NCBI RefSeq assembly: GCF_900143075.1
Contig: NZ_FRCY01000006.1
Span: 113,959-177,958 of the forward strand
Direction: 5' to 3'
DNA length: 64,000 nucleotides
Source: Cyclobacterium lianum
GTDB lineage: Bacteria > Bacteroidota > Bacteroidia > Cytophagales > Cyclobacteriaceae
Of this stretch, positions 17,097 to 27,064 are shown piece by piece. A model generated the notes under the pieces. It saw only the letters and a program-made list of their open reading frames with translations. It was not told the origin of the DNA and searched no databases. Position 1 is the first letter of the stretch. Every line of letters begins with the position of its first letter. Position numbers and translations under genes: made by a program.

Positions 17097-18152
17097 ATGG
17101 AAAACAATCACTTTCAGCACCAGTTTTTCCAGCATTTAAAGTCGCTGCTGCCGCCATACAAATCTCTGGTAAATGAGATATCAGACCTCCTCAACATTAG
17201 CGTAGACAGCACCTACAGGAGGATCCGTGGACAAAAAATGATCAACATGGAGGAAATCAAAATTATCAGCCAGCATTTTAAGATTTCTCTCGATCAGTTG
17301 ATGAATTTAAACAGCCAGGCCATCCTTTTTCACGGAAATCTGAATGACCAGTCTGATAACAGGTTCAAAGCCTGGTTAGCAGACATCCTGCGCCAATTGG
17401 AGTTGGTGAATCAACACAAACACCGGCATATATATTTTCTGCTAAAAGACATCCCACCATTCTACCACTTTTATTTCAAAGAGCTTGCCTACTTTAAGTT
17501 CTTCTTCTGGATGAAATCCATCCTATACTATGACAATTTCAAATTTCAGAGTTTCGACCTGAAAATACATCAGTTTGAAGAGTATGATGAACTTATTCGC
17601 AAGATTCTCAGGCTATACAATAAAATTCCGACCACAGAAATATGGAATCTGGAAAGTGTCAACACGACACTCAGGCAAATCGATCTGTACCATGAGATGG
17701 GTTATATCAGCAATCCTTCCGATTGTCAGCTGCTTTATCAACAGCTACTGGAAATGGTAGATCATATTGAAAAACAGGCGGAAATCGGGAAAAAGTTTAA
17801 TCCAGCCATAGGTATTGAACATGATAGCGCTCCCTATGAGTTGCTTGTAAATGAATTTGTTTTGGGCGACAACACATTTATGGCTGAGCTGGATGACATT
17901 AAAATCACATACCTCAATCATAGCGTGTTGTATTTTATAGGGTCGATGGACCCAAAGCTAAACGATGCCATGTTTGAAAGCCTGAATAACCTGATCAAAA
18001 AATCTACCATGATCAGTACCGTGGGAGAAAAGGAACGGATCCGGTTTTTTAAAAAAATAAAACAAAAAATCCATACCGGCATGCAAAGGTCTTCCAGAAA
18101 CAATTCCACCAGGGCAAGCGCTGGTCCGGAAGAGAAGAATCTTCCCGTTTGA
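17097..18152 (+). CDS. HTH transcriptional regulator with large C-terminal domain
   Basis: A 351-residue protein. Residues about 20-75 form a helix-turn-helix of the XRE/BetR kind: LVNEISDLLNISVDSTYRRIRGQKMINMEEIKIISQHFKISLDQL. The remaining 280 residues are helical and aromatic-rich (FYHFYFKELAYFKFFFWMKS), with no motif I can name and no membrane helix. This architecture is recurrent in Bacteroidota, where such proteins are annotated as BetR-type or plain helix-turn-helix regulators without known ligands. The last 20 residues are basic and low complexity. The gene follows the fatty acid hydroxylase and precedes a secreted hydrolase, either of which could be a target (inference). Confidence 0.8.
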   Translation: MENNHFQHQFFQHLKSLLPPYKSLVNEISDLLNISVDSTYRRIRGQKMINMEEIKIISQHFKISLDQLMNLNSQAILFHGNLNDQSDNRFKAWLADILRQLELVNQHKHRHIYFLLKDIPPFYHFYFKELAYFKFFFWMKSILYYDNFKFQSFDLKIHQFEEYDELIRKILRLYNKIPTTEIWNLESVNTTLRQIDLYHEMGYISNPSDCQLLYQQLLEMVDHIEKQAEIGKKFNPAIGIEHDSAPYELLVNEFVLGDNTFMAELDDIKITYLNHSVLYFIGSMDPKLNDAMFESLNNLIKKSTMISTVGEKERIRFFKKIKQKIHTGMQRSSRNNSTRASAGPEEKNLPV

Positions 18153-18288
18153 CCCATTCGTAGCTTTTTATTAGCTTGCATAGTTAACCTGCCGGATGCA
18201 TTGCTGCGTTACCTGGTAGCGTATTTTTCGCAAAACTCCTATCAGGACAGGAAAATAAGACCGATATAAAACAAAAAAACAGAAAGCA

Positions 18289-20289
18289 ATGAAAAATTAC
18301 CATTTCCTGGCCTTGATGCTGCTAAGCTTTGTTTGTATACATCGGGTCAATGCGCAGCAAAACAGGCAGGCAAATAACATCATGTATTATTTACAACAGG
18401 AAGCTGAGGAGATAAGCAAAAGCTTTTCACCCGAAAATATCACTGCAGATGAATGGCAGCTACAACGACCTGCCAAACACCGCCAATTCATTGAAATGAT
18501 GGGTTTCCGGATGGATGAAGCGCGGGTTGCCCCAACGGTAACCCGAACCGGCACCCTCCGGCAGGATGGTTTTACCATCGAGAAACTATATTACGAATCG
18601 ATGCCTGGCCTGTTCGTACCGGCCAATCTTTATGTTCCGGATGGTATCACGGCTCCCAGGCCGGCCGTTGTTTACCTCTGCGGGCATGCACATGGACAGA
18701 AAGCCCATTATCAGGCCCACGCTCGGCGACTTGCAGCATTGGGCTTTGTGGTGTTAATTTTTGATACCATCCAGTTTGGAGAGGTAAGGGGCCATCACTG
18801 GGGCCCCTACAATCAGGGTTGGTTTCACTGGTACTCCAGGGGTTATAACCCTGCCGCAGTAGAATTGTGGAATGCCATACGTGGACTGGATTACCTGGCT
18901 ACCCGCAAAGAGGTGGATATGGACAATATCGGCGTAACAGGCATATCGGGAGGGGGCTCACAGACCTGGTACCTGGCTGCAGCCGACTCCAGAATCAAGG
19001 CCGCAGCCCCGGTTTGTGGAGCAGGCACGCTGGATTCGCAGATAGGCGAACGAAGAATAGACGGTCATTGCGACTGCATGATGCCCAACAATGGCTTTCA
19101 AAGCGGCTTTCAGGAGATTGGTGCGCTGATAGCACCCAGACCGCTTTTAATTGCACAATCTGACCAGGATGAACTCTATGGCATCACATCCACAAAAGAC
19201 TTTTACCATAAGTTAAGGCAATTTTATCAAAATTTTGGCGCGGCAGGGAATATTGACCTCGTGATAACTCCAGGTGGACATTCCTATCACAAACGCTCCC
19301 GTACAGCCATATTTTCCTTCTTTTTGCAGCACCTGATGGGAAAAAGCGTTGCTCCCGGGCAACTGGCCGACATCGAGACCAATGTGGCGAATTTACCCGG
19401 GGAAGATCTTCTGCAGGTGTATGGTGAGACTGCGCCGGAAGGCGACATTACGCCCTTCATACAGGATCATTTTCTGGCAGTCCGGACAGTTCCGGAAATC
19501 AACACAGAACAGGATCTTAAAAACCATCAGAAAGCTGTAAAAGATTACCTGCTCAGCAGGACATTCGGCGCCTTTCCGGCGGTACCGGAGGCACTGGATG
19601 GGCAACAAATCTACCAGACCGCTGATCTGGCCCCAAATGGCAACAAAACTTTTTCTTTTACAAGTGAGCAGGGGTGGAGATTGAAATTGAATCTTTTTTA
19701 CCGCAAAGCACAGGCGGAAAAGAATCCGCTGGTGGTCATACTCAGGAGCCCCGGTGAAGAACGCTGGGATAGTGAAGGTTTCGCCCAAAAGATAGCCAAA
19801 GGGAAAAATGTAGCCTACCTAGAAGTCCGCGGTACCGGAGAAGTAGGATGGGCGCCTGAATTAAATTGGCATGTACGGCGTGCTTCGGCCTGGACAGGAC
19901 GGACGATTGCTTCCATGCAGGTTTATGATGCGCTTCGGGCACTGGCTTTTGCCAGGACATTACCCGGCGTAGATCCGGAAAAAGTAAGTATAGCAGGCAG
20001 AGAAGGTATGGGAGCGGTAGCACTGTATGCTGCCTTTCTGGACGGAAACTGCGAGCAGGTCATTTTAAAAGATCCTCCGACCAGCCATGACCAGCCCAGT
20101 CCCGCAAATGGAAGGGATTTCCCGCTTGAGTTATTAAATGTACTGCGAATCACAGATTTGTACCAACTCCCCGCACTGGTATCGCCTGCTCAGGTAGTTT
20201 TTGAGGGGGAAATACCCGAAGCATTTGACTGGTCCGCAGGGATACTTGAAAAAACAGGAAGAGCTCCATTCAAAAAGGCAGGCTCATGA
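18289..20289 (+). CDS. Secreted alpha/beta hydrolase (acetyl xylan esterase-like) with degenerate second half
   Basis: A 666-residue protein with a signal peptide ending near NAQQ (residue 23). The first half is an alpha/beta hydrolase of the acetyl xylan esterase/dienelactone hydrolase type: nucleophile Ser220 in GISGGGSQ, acid Asp292 or Asp294 in QSDQDELYG and His331 in PGGHSYHK. The strand PAVVYLCGHAHGQKAHY forms the oxyanion region. The second half (about 400-666) looks like another hydrolase core (NPLVVILRSPGEE, then VSIAGREGMGAVALYAAFLD), but the nucleophile position in GREGMG is Glu572 rather than Ser. This half is probably non-catalytic. Similar two-part proteins occur in Bacteroidota and Planctomycetes. 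The target may be an acetylated glycan (inference). Confidence 0.9.
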   Translation: MKNYHFLALMLLSFVCIHRVNAQQNRQANNIMYYLQQEAEEISKSFSPENITADEWQLQRPAKHRQFIEMMGFRMDEARVAPTVTRTGTLRQDGFTIEKLYYESMPGLFVPANLYVPDGITAPRPAVVYLCGHAHGQKAHYQAHARRLAALGFVVLIFDTIQFGEVRGHHWGPYNQGWFHWYSRGYNPAAVELWNAIRGLDYLATRKEVDMDNIGVTGISGGGSQTWYLAAADSRIKAAAPVCGAGTLDSQIGERRIDGHCDCMMPNNGFQSGFQEIGALIAPRPLLIAQSDQDELYGITSTKDFYHKLRQFYQNFGAAGNIDLVITPGGHSYHKRSRTAIFSFFLQHLMGKSVAPGQLADIETNVANLPGEDLLQVYGETAPEGDITPFIQDHFLAVRTVPEINTEQDLKNHQKAVKDYLLSRTFGAFPAVPEALDGQQIYQTADLAPNGNKTFSFTSEQGWRLKLNLFYRKAQAEKNPLVVILRSPGEERWDSEGFAQKIAKGKNVAYLEVRGTGEVGWAPELNWHVRRASAWTGRTIASMQVYDALRALAFARTLPGVDPEKVSIAGREGMGAVALYAAFLDGNCEQVILKDPPTSHDQPSPANGRDFPLELLNVLRITDLYQLPALVSPAQVVFEGEIPEAFDWSAGILEKTGRAPFKKAGS

Positions 20290-20410
20290 AAATTGTTGTT
20301 TGATCTGAGAGGACTGCTTGCGTAAATTACATGCAGGAAAAGGTTAAACTGCCTTATACTGAAAACACCCATCTGCCCTACATGAGGAGAGAAAGGATTT
20401 TTGGTCCGGT

Positions 20411-22975
20411 CTAGTGCTCCCAAAGAATTTGGGGTAACTCCAGCGGCACGGCCAAACCCCTGACATGGGGGACCAGCCGGATGGTATAGTTTGCAATAGG
20501 TATGGAAGCGGGTGCCTTTCCCTTATAGCTGTAATATCCATTATCGGCAGCATTTTCCTCCCGCTGCATTAGCGGCAATTTTCCATGGCTTCCCGCTGAA
20601 AAAATCTCAACAACAAGCCATTCAGGATCAATTGCACCTAATGACAAGGACACCTGAAAACAATATTCATCTCCTTCGGTGCTGGTCAGAACTTCGCCAA
20701 AAGAAATATGAGCCCAATTGCTTTCGAGCTGCTCCCTGACTTCAAAAAGCTTCTTGCCCAATGCTCCCCTTGTCGCATTCCGTTCCAGGAAATTGTGTGC
20801 AGCAGGCAAATAATAATCTTCCGTATATTGCCTCACAGTCCTGTTTGCTGAGAATTCCGGAGCCAGTTTAGACATGCTGTTTCGTATCCTTTGAATCCAA
20901 CTTTTCGGGAGGCCATCTGAATGGCGTGTATAAAACTCGGGGATTACCTTACCTTCCAGTAAGTCATACAGTGCTGCAGCCTCCATTTCATCAGAAAGCC
21001 CCTGCCCGGTAGGATTCTGCGCATTACCCAGTGCCCAGCCCAGCTCAGGAGCAAAGGCTTCGGCCCACCAGCCATCCAGGGTGGAAAGATTTAATCCCCC
21101 ATTGACCAGTACTTTCATTCCGCTGGTACCGCAGGCCTCCCAGGGTGGCCGAGGTGTATTTATCCAAACATCCACACCGCTTACCAACTGCTCGGTGATA
21201 CCCATATCATAGTCGCTAAGGAAAACCAGGCGATGGTGCAAACCGTTTTCATCTATAAATTGGATCCATTCCCTGATCAGCGCCTTGCCTGCCTCATCAC
21301 CTGGCCCTGCTTTACCAGCCAGCACCAATTGGACCGGATAGGATGTTTGGCTGAGCAGGCGAACCAATCTACTTTTGTCCTTCAGCAGTAAATTGGTTCG
21401 CTTATAGGGCACAAACCTGCGTGCAAAACCGAGGGTCAGGGCCTTTGGATCAAAAATTTCATTCAGGTCCAGTTGCTGGTGATCTAACCTTCCACCCAAT
21501 TTGGATTGACGCTCAAAAATGCGGCGGATATATTGGACCAAACTTTCCCTACACACATTTCGGAGTTCCCAAAGGGCTTCATCCGTCAGCAGACAGATGG
21601 CTGATTCCATCTCAAACAGATCACCCCTCCACCTTTCTTTTCCACAGGCCTTCGTCCAAACCTTATCGGAATACTCATTGTCCCAGGTAGGCATGTGAAC
21701 ACCATTGGTAACATGCCCCACCGGTACCTCTTCAATGGGCCAACGGGGAAACAAATCGCTGAATAATTGCCTGCTCACCGCACCGTGCAACCGGCTGACA
21801 CCGTTCGCAGCCCCACTTCCACGCAAGGCCAACAAAGCCATATTGAAATATTCCTGATGATCGGCAGGATTTTTCCTTCCCAAAGCCAATAATTTTTCGA
21901 CGCTGATCCCAAGGTCTTCTCTCGCGTAGGGACCGAGTATATTGTCGATAAGCCGGGGATGGAAGTGGTCGAATCCGGCCGGCACCGCCGTATGGGTAGT
22001 AAATACATTACCAGGTCTCGAAAGAAAGAAGGCTTCCTCAAACGAACATCCGCTTTCCTTCATGATGTCCTCAGCCCTTGCCAAAACGACAAAGGCCGAG
22101 TGACCTTCATTCAGATGGCAGACTTCTGGCTTCATGTCCATTGCAGCGAGTAATTTCCAGCCGCCAATCCCCAGGATCAGTTCCTGCTTTATACGCATGT
22201 CGGATCCTCCTCCATACAGTTCATTGGTGATCCCCCGGTGAACCGGCAAATTTGCAGGATCATTGCTATCCATCAGAAAAAGCCTCACACTACCCGCCTT
22301 TACCTCCCAGGTGCGAAGCCAGAGCTTAAAAGCTCCGAGACGTACTGCAATCCTCAACCATTCTCCATTTGCTTTTCTCAGGGGAACAACAGGAACCTGC
22401 CCCGGATCATTGTAGGTTTGGATCGCCTGCTGGTTACCTTCCTGGTCGATTACCTGTCGGAAATAACCCTGTTGGTAGAATAACCCAACTCCGGAAAGCG
22501 GCAGACCCAAATCACTGGCTGATTTTAACTGATCGCCTGCGACATTGCCCAGGCCTCCTACATAAATGGGAAGCGCTTCGTTCAGCATGAATTCCATACT
22601 GAAATAAGCCACATGTGTGAGCGGAGCATGGGGATATTTTACGGGAAACCAGGCTGGATTTGTGGCTGCTGTTTCCCTTTTTTGCAACAATTCATCCAGT
22701 TTTTTCCTGAATGGTGGATCTTCGAGGAGTTGCTCCAGTTTATTTTTTGAAACAGTTTGTAACACCAGCCATGGATTCTGGGTCTGATCCCAAAGCTCAG
22801 GATCAACTTGTCGCCACAATTTATCGGCCGCATGATTCCAGGACCAGCGCATGTCTAAGGCCAGTGTAGCGAGTTTTACAACTTCATTTCTATCCGTTGG
22901 CAGAAAACCGTACAGTTGCTGGGTATTTATTGGATTACCGTCCACAGTTTTTGGGGATAATGTGAATACAGGCAA
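20411..22975 (-). CDS. glgP: Alpha-glucan (glycogen) phosphorylase
   Basis: An 854-residue PLP-dependent phosphorylase that releases glucose 1-phosphate from alpha-1,4-glucans. The N-terminal DUF3417 segment (LATLALDMRWSWNHAADKLW) marks the GlgP type found in Thermotoga and many Bacteroidota. The glucan-phosphorylase core includes YFSMEFMLNEALPIYVGGLGNVAGD, VCHLNEGHSAFV and FVPYKRTNLL. The PLP Lys is Lys621 in CGTSGMKVLVNGGLN. No ATG precedes the conserved domain: the frame is open only back to a TGA at 22994-22996, leaving TTG 22975 or GTG 22945 as starts. The first ATG (22852) would cut into DUF3417. No other glycogen gene is adjacent. Confidence 0.94.
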   Translation of the reverse strand: MPVFTLSPKTVDGNPINTQQLYGFLPTDRNEVVKLATLALDMRWSWNHAADKLWRQVDPELWDQTQNPWLVLQTVSKNKLEQLLEDPPFRKKLDELLQKRETAATNPAWFPVKYPHAPLTHVAYFSMEFMLNEALPIYVGGLGNVAGDQLKSASDLGLPLSGVGLFYQQGYFRQVIDQEGNQQAIQTYNDPGQVPVVPLRKANGEWLRIAVRLGAFKLWLRTWEVKAGSVRLFLMDSNDPANLPVHRGITNELYGGGSDMRIKQELILGIGGWKLLAAMDMKPEVCHLNEGHSAFVVLARAEDIMKESGCSFEEAFFLSRPGNVFTTHTAVPAGFDHFHPRLIDNILGPYAREDLGISVEKLLALGRKNPADHQEYFNMALLALRGSGAANGVSRLHGAVSRQLFSDLFPRWPIEEVPVGHVTNGVHMPTWDNEYSDKVWTKACGKERWRGDLFEMESAICLLTDEALWELRNVCRESLVQYIRRIFERQSKLGGRLDHQQLDLNEIFDPKALTLGFARRFVPYKRTNLLLKDKSRLVRLLSQTSYPVQLVLAGKAGPGDEAGKALIREWIQFIDENGLHHRLVFLSDYDMGITEQLVSGVDVWINTPRPPWEACGTSGMKVLVNGGLNLSTLDGWWAEAFAPELGWALGNAQNPTGQGLSDEMEAAALYDLLEGKVIPEFYTRHSDGLPKSWIQRIRNSMSKLAPEFSANRTVRQYTEDYYLPAAHNFLERNATRGALGKKLFEVREQLESNWAHISFGEVLTSTEGDEYCFQVSLSLGAIDPEWLVVEIFSAGSHGKLPLMQREENAADNGYYSYKGKAPASIPIANYTIRLVPHVRGLAVPLELPQILWEH

Positions 22976-23124
22976 ATTTCTACCGAGATATTTTCAGGCA
23001 ATCGCCATATTTACCTGCCGGATTTTAGAAAGTCTGCCTCCTTTTACCTCAAGAACGGTGCACCGTCCTATCTTCAACCCCTGCCCGGTTCCTGAAGCAT
23101 TTCCCCAATATACGGCTGATTTAT

Positions 23125-23640
23125 TTATTCCTGGTCCAGTCGGCCCTTGATTTCTTTTATTCTTTCCCGAATGGTAAGCTCTGCCACACTGACTCCATCG
23201 GAGACAGCCGTTAGAAAAGACGCTACCTCACCCTTGTGATCCGTAGACCTGCCTGTTTTTACATCTACATAGCGCATCGTCGTCCACAACAAGGTTTTTA
23301 ACTCCTCTTTGTTGTCATCTGTCATGTAGTATTCTACCACCAAAGAATGGTGATCGTGCCAGATGACCCTGCTCATGATGCGTACCCACTCCCCCACTCT
23401 CGCCGGTTTGATATAGGAAATATTGTGGTTGTAGACCACCCAGGCCGCATTGTATTTTCTGATAAAATCAATCATCTCCACTCCATAAAGTTTGGGTACC
23501 TGGTCCTCTCTGGCATTGAAAAAATAATCAAAATATTTGGCATTATTCAGGTGCTGCAAGGGATCACAGTCCTGAAAACGGATTACTACCCTGCTTTCAG
23601 TTTCTTTGGGATAATGCTTTTCTTTATCTAACTCAAACAT
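23125..23640 (-). CDS. Acyl-CoA thioesterase (4HBT hot-dog fold)
   Basis: A 171-residue single hot-dog protein. The segment VVIRFQDCDPLQHLNNAKYFDYFFNARED has the Asp and the helix start expected of 4-hydroxybenzoyl-CoA thioesterase-type enzymes (YbgC/FadM group). Strand IMSRVIWHDHHSLVVEYYM and the later LLWTTMRYVDVKTGRSTDH complete the sheet. The ATG at 23640 (MFELDKEKHYPKE) is preferred over a TTG at 23670 that adds ten residues. It is transcribed away from the universal stress gene and toward glgP, with 149 bases to the glgP start. The acyl substrate is unknown; a long-chain or branched acyl-CoA is likely. Confidence 0.88.
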   Translation of the reverse strand: MFELDKEKHYPKETESRVVIRFQDCDPLQHLNNAKYFDYFFNAREDQVPKLYGVEMIDFIRKYNAAWVVYNHNISYIKPARVGEWVRIMSRVIWHDHHSLVVEYYMTDDNKEELKTLLWTTMRYVDVKTGRSTDHKGEVASFLTAVSDGVSVAELTIRERIKEIKGRLDQE

Positions 23641-23705
23641 ACCGTCGTGTTTTGTGGTGGATACCTGCAAATATATATGATTAAAATCATTATGGGGAAT
23701 AGCTA

Positions 23706-23713
23706 TAATTTTG
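23706..23713 (+). promoter_or_regulatory. Candidate -7 element for the universal stress gene
   Basis: TAATTTTG matches the Bacteroidota TANNTTTG -7 box exactly and lies 27 bases upstream of the ATG at 23741. No good TTTG -33 element is found at the expected spacing, so the call is weak. Confidence 0.25.
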
Positions 23714-23740
23714 CTAAATTAATGCCAAAACAAATTGACT

Positions 23741-24541
23741 ATGAAGATTCTTGTCCCGACAGATTTATCAGAAAATGCTGAAAATGCGTTGGCTTTTGCC
23801 AAAGCCTATGCTTTACAACAGGATGCAAGCATCACCTTGTTGTACTCTTATTATGCGGTATATGATTTTGCAGCTCAGGCAGCAGAAATCATACAAACGA
23901 TAGAAAATGATGCCAAAAAAGCATTAAAGAAAGCCATTAAATCCTATGGAGATGGTGTTCAAATGGATTATAAAATCATCCAGGGTACGGTTTCTACTGC
24001 GGTCTATGCGACGGTATCCAATGGAGATTACGATTTGGTGATCATGGGAACACAAGGGGCAAGTGGGATCAAAAAAAAATTAATCGGGTCTAACACCGCT
24101 ACGGTGATCAAGGAAAGCGAAGTACCTGTAATTGCAGTTCCTTTCGGAGCTTCTTTTGATGCTGTTCGTGAAATTGATGTGGCTTTGGAATTAGAAAATG
24201 AAAACGAAGGGATGTTCAAAAAGCTGATATCGCTGACCGAAACCTGGAATTTGCCTTATCGCGTCATACATGTCATCACCAAACCGGACTTTAATAAAAA
24301 AATACTATTCAGAGGCATTGAATCCTATGTAAATGAAAACTTCCCAGACAGCGAATTCACCTTCGAAAAGCTCGAAGATGAAGATGTTGACAAAGCTCTG
24401 GACCATTTCCTGGAGGATAAACCAGCGTGCATGCTGGTGATGTTTTCTAAGGACAAAGGCTTCTTTGATCTCCTGTTCAAATCAAGCCACAGTGTAGAAA
24501 TGGCCTATCATACGCACCTACCCCTTTTGGTGATCAAATAA
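23741..24541 (+). CDS. Universal stress protein, tandem UspA domains
   Basis: A 266-residue cytosolic protein with two UspA folds. The first (1-145) begins MKILVPTDLSENAENALAFAKAY and carries the ATP-binding G-2X-G-9X-G(S/T) pattern in MGTQGASGIKKKLIGSNTATV. The second (about 150-266) keeps the fold but lacks that pattern (MLVMFSKDKGFFDLLFKSSHS), so only the first is expected to bind nucleotide. The frame is open to a TTG at 23735, but the ATG two codons later is the natural start. The stop codon directly abuts the ATG of the quinone oxidoreductase, so the two are probably translated together. Confidence 0.92.
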   Translation: MKILVPTDLSENAENALAFAKAYALQQDASITLLYSYYAVYDFAAQAAEIIQTIENDAKKALKKAIKSYGDGVQMDYKIIQGTVSTAVYATVSNGDYDLVIMGTQGASGIKKKLIGSNTATVIKESEVPVIAVPFGASFDAVREIDVALELENENEGMFKKLISLTETWNLPYRVIHVITKPDFNKKILFRGIESYVNENFPDSEFTFEKLEDEDVDKALDHFLEDKPACMLVMFSKDKGFFDLLFKSSHSVEMAYHTHLPLLVIK

Positions 24542-25525
24542 ATGAGAATGAAAGCAGTAGTGGTTACCAAACCCGGAAAACCGGAAGTCTTACAAATAGA
24601 AGAAAGAAATACACCCGTCCCGGCAGCCCATGAAGTCCTTATCAGGGTAAGGGCAGCCGGCGTAAACCGGCCTGACCTTGCCCAGCGCGTGGGTAAATAT
24701 CCGGCTCCGGATGGGGTGCCTGCAGACATTCCCGGCCTGGAAGTTTCGGGAACAATAGAAGCACTGGGAGAAACGGTAAAAAACTGGGAAATCGGAGACC
24801 AGGTATGTGCGCTGATCGCCGGAGGGGGCTATGCTGAATATGCGGTCGCTCCGGCAAGCCAATGTTTGACCATTCCCGAAGGTGTCTCACTGGAAGAGGC
24901 AGCCTCCCTTCCGGAAACTTTTTTCACGGTCTGGAACAATATGTTTTACAAAGGGCACTTTCAGGCCGGCGACAAAGTACTGGTACATGGTGGCAGCAGC
25001 GGCATCGGCGTAGCTGCCATACAGATGATCACTGCGCTGGACGGTATCGTTTTCACCACCGCAGGCACGGAAGAAAAATGCAGGATCTGTGAGCATCTGG
25101 GAGCCCGGATAGCCGTAAATTACCGGAAGGATGATTTTGAAGAAAAAATAAGAGAACAAACAGGAAGTGACGGCATAGATATCATTCTCGACATGGTGGG
25201 GGGAGCATACACTTTAAAAAACATTCGATTGTTGGCTAATAAGGGACGGCTCATCATGATCAATGCCATGCAAAATAAAATTGGCGAGGTAGACCTGATC
25301 CGCGTGATGAAAAAGGAACTTGTGCTCACCGGATCAACATTGAGACCGAAATCTATCGCCTATAAGGGCCAACTGGCCACGCAATTGATGGGCCAGATAT
25401 GGCCACTGTTTCCTGACCGGATCAAACCTTTGGTCCATACCGCTTTCCCCCTTGCTGAAGCCTACCGGGCCCACGAGCTCATGGAAAGCTCGACGCATAT
25501 TGGAAAAATACTTCTGTTTGCATAA
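24542..25525 (+). CDS. NAD(P)H:quinone oxidoreductase, PIG3-like (zinc-independent MDR)
   Basis: A 327-residue medium-chain reductase. The N-terminal GroES-like domain carries RVRAAGVNRPDLAQRVGKYP and DIPGLEVSGTIEALG. The Rossmann domain has VLVHGGSSGIGVAAIQM, and no zinc-binding cysteine set is present. The segments ASLPETFFTVWNNMF and MINAMQNKIGEVDL fit the PIG3/TIGR02824 group, which reduces quinones in one-electron steps. Its ATG begins immediately after the stop of the universal stress gene, with no spacer; a second ATG two codons later is equally possible. The pairing suggests an oxidative or electrophile stress role (inference). Confidence 0.93.
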   Translation: MRMKAVVVTKPGKPEVLQIEERNTPVPAAHEVLIRVRAAGVNRPDLAQRVGKYPAPDGVPADIPGLEVSGTIEALGETVKNWEIGDQVCALIAGGGYAEYAVAPASQCLTIPEGVSLEEAASLPETFFTVWNNMFYKGHFQAGDKVLVHGGSSGIGVAAIQMITALDGIVFTTAGTEEKCRICEHLGARIAVNYRKDDFEEKIREQTGSDGIDIILDMVGGAYTLKNIRLLANKGRLIMINAMQNKIGEVDLIRVMKKELVLTGSTLRPKSIAYKGQLATQLMGQIWPLFPDRIKPLVHTAFPLAEAYRAHELMESSTHIGKILLFA

Positions 25526-25693
25526 ACGAACAGTGCTCCGGTCAATAGGACGCCTGAAGCGGAAACTCCCTGGAATAGTGCCCGCCCGGAGTAGAACAGG
25601 CATCAGCAATAGGATGAGTATCAACCCGCGGGGATGCTCCCGACCCAGGATTGAGACAAGCGATGTACCCAGCTAAAGACAAATGACAGACCA

Positions 25694-27064
25694 ATGAAAA
25701 TATCAATACTATTCCTCTGCTCCCTGGCAATAATAGGGTCTTGTAAAACCCAAACCGAAGATTTAAACCTCGGTGAAACTGCCATAGTTTTTGAAAATGC
25801 GAATGTCATCGATGTGCGGTCCGGGAAAAACGAAAACTTGCACGTGGTCGTTGACGGCCAATTGATCGATCGGCTTATCCCTGCTGGTAAGCATTTCGAC
25901 TGGGGAGCAGCCAAAGTGGTTGACGCAGGAGGCAAATACCTTTTACCGGGTTTGGCTGAAATGCACGCGCATATCCCGGACCGGGACTGGGATGATCCCC
26001 TTATTGCAGAAACACTATTCCTGTACCTTGCTAACGGCGTCACTACCATCAGGGGAATGTTGGGCCAACCGGAGCACCTGCCTCTAAGGGAAAAAGCTTC
26101 CAGTCAGGAAATCCTTTCTCCAAGGATATTCACTTCCAGCCCCTCCCTCAACGGCACTACTGTCAGGACCCCTGCCGAGGCCCGGGAAAAGGTAACCGCC
26201 TATGCCAATGAGGGATATGATTTTCTGAAACTTCATCCGGGTATCCGTAAACACGTGTTTGACACCCTCGCAAAAACTGCAGGAGAACTGGGCATTCCGT
26301 ATGCTGGCCATGTGTCTAATTTAGTGGGTATCAGGCATGCCCTGGCAAATGGCTACCGGACCGTGGATCATATTGATGGGTTTCTGGAAGGATTGGTACC
26401 GGAGGATGCCGGAGTAAACCCTACAGAGAATGGTTTTTTCGGATTCAATTTTACAGATCTGGCGGAAAGGAGCAATATTGAAGCGCTCGTCGCGCTGAGT
26501 AAGGAAAACAAAGTTTGGGTAGTACCTACCCAGGCACTTTTTGATCGTTGGTTTTCGCCCATTCCGTCCTCAGAATTGGCTGGCGAGCCAGAAATGAAGT
26601 ACATGTCCAAAGCAACCCGGACCAACTGGATAGAGAGCAAAAAGAACCTTACTGAACGTGGGGATTTTGATGCAGAGAAATGGCAGAGATTTCAGGAAAT
26701 CAGGTATCAGCTTATCCGATCCCTGCAGAAAGAGGGCCAGGGCTTGTTGCTGGGCTCTGATGCCCCACAGGTTTTCAATGTGCCCGGATTTTCGATTCAC
26801 CATGAATTGCAGGGCATGCTGGATGCAGGACTTGACCCATTGGAAGCCATTCAAATCGGAACGATAAACCCTGCCACCTTTTTTGGTGGTAATTTTGGGG
26901 AAATAAAAAAAGGGATGGAAGCCGATATGATTTTGTTGCAGGAAAATCCGATAAATGACCTGGAGCATCTCAAAAACCCCCTCGGCGTGATGGTAAGGGG
27001 ACAATGGATCGACCAAAATACCATTCAGAAAAAACTGGCGTCAATTGCGGATAAATACGAATAG
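25694..27064 (+). CDS. Amidohydrolase family lipoprotein
   Basis: A 456-residue metal-dependent hydrolase. The signal sequence ends with IGSC, so Cys17 should be lipidated and the enzyme displayed at the envelope. Metal motifs follow the imidazolonepropionase-like type: LPGLAEMHAHIPD with the HxH pair, a Lys candidate in YDFLKLHPG, GHVSN and TVDHIDG for further His ligands, and LGSDAPQ for the Asp. The C-terminal urease-type beta-sandwich (GNFGEIKKGMEADMILLQENP) is complete. Related exported amidohydrolases cleave dipeptides or lactams; the substrate here is not evident. It is followed 144 bases later by a creatininase-like gene. Confidence 0.93.
   Translation: MKISILFLCSLAIIGSCKTQTEDLNLGETAIVFENANVIDVRSGKNENLHVVVDGQLIDRLIPAGKHFDWGAAKVVDAGGKYLLPGLAEMHAHIPDRDWDDPLIAETLFLYLANGVTTIRGMLGQPEHLPLREKASSQEILSPRIFTSSPSLNGTTVRTPAEAREKVTAYANEGYDFLKLHPGIRKHVFDTLAKTAGELGIPYAGHVSNLVGIRHALANGYRTVDHIDGFLEGLVPEDAGVNPTENGFFGFNFTDLAERSNIEALVALSKENKVWVVPTQALFDRWFSPIPSSELAGEPEMKYMSKATRTNWIESKKNLTERGDFDAEKWQRFQEIRYQLIRSLQKEGQGLLLGSDAPQVFNVPGFSIHHELQGMLDAGLDPLEAIQIGTINPATFFGGNFGEIKKGMEADMILLQENPINDLEHLKNPLGVMVRGQWIDQNTIQKKLASIADKYE

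Noticed and set aside
25526-25693. Possible small RNA or tRNA in a GC-rich gap
   Set aside because: A CGGGGA/CTCCCG mini-hairpin is present, but there is no cloverleaf, CCA end or terminator.
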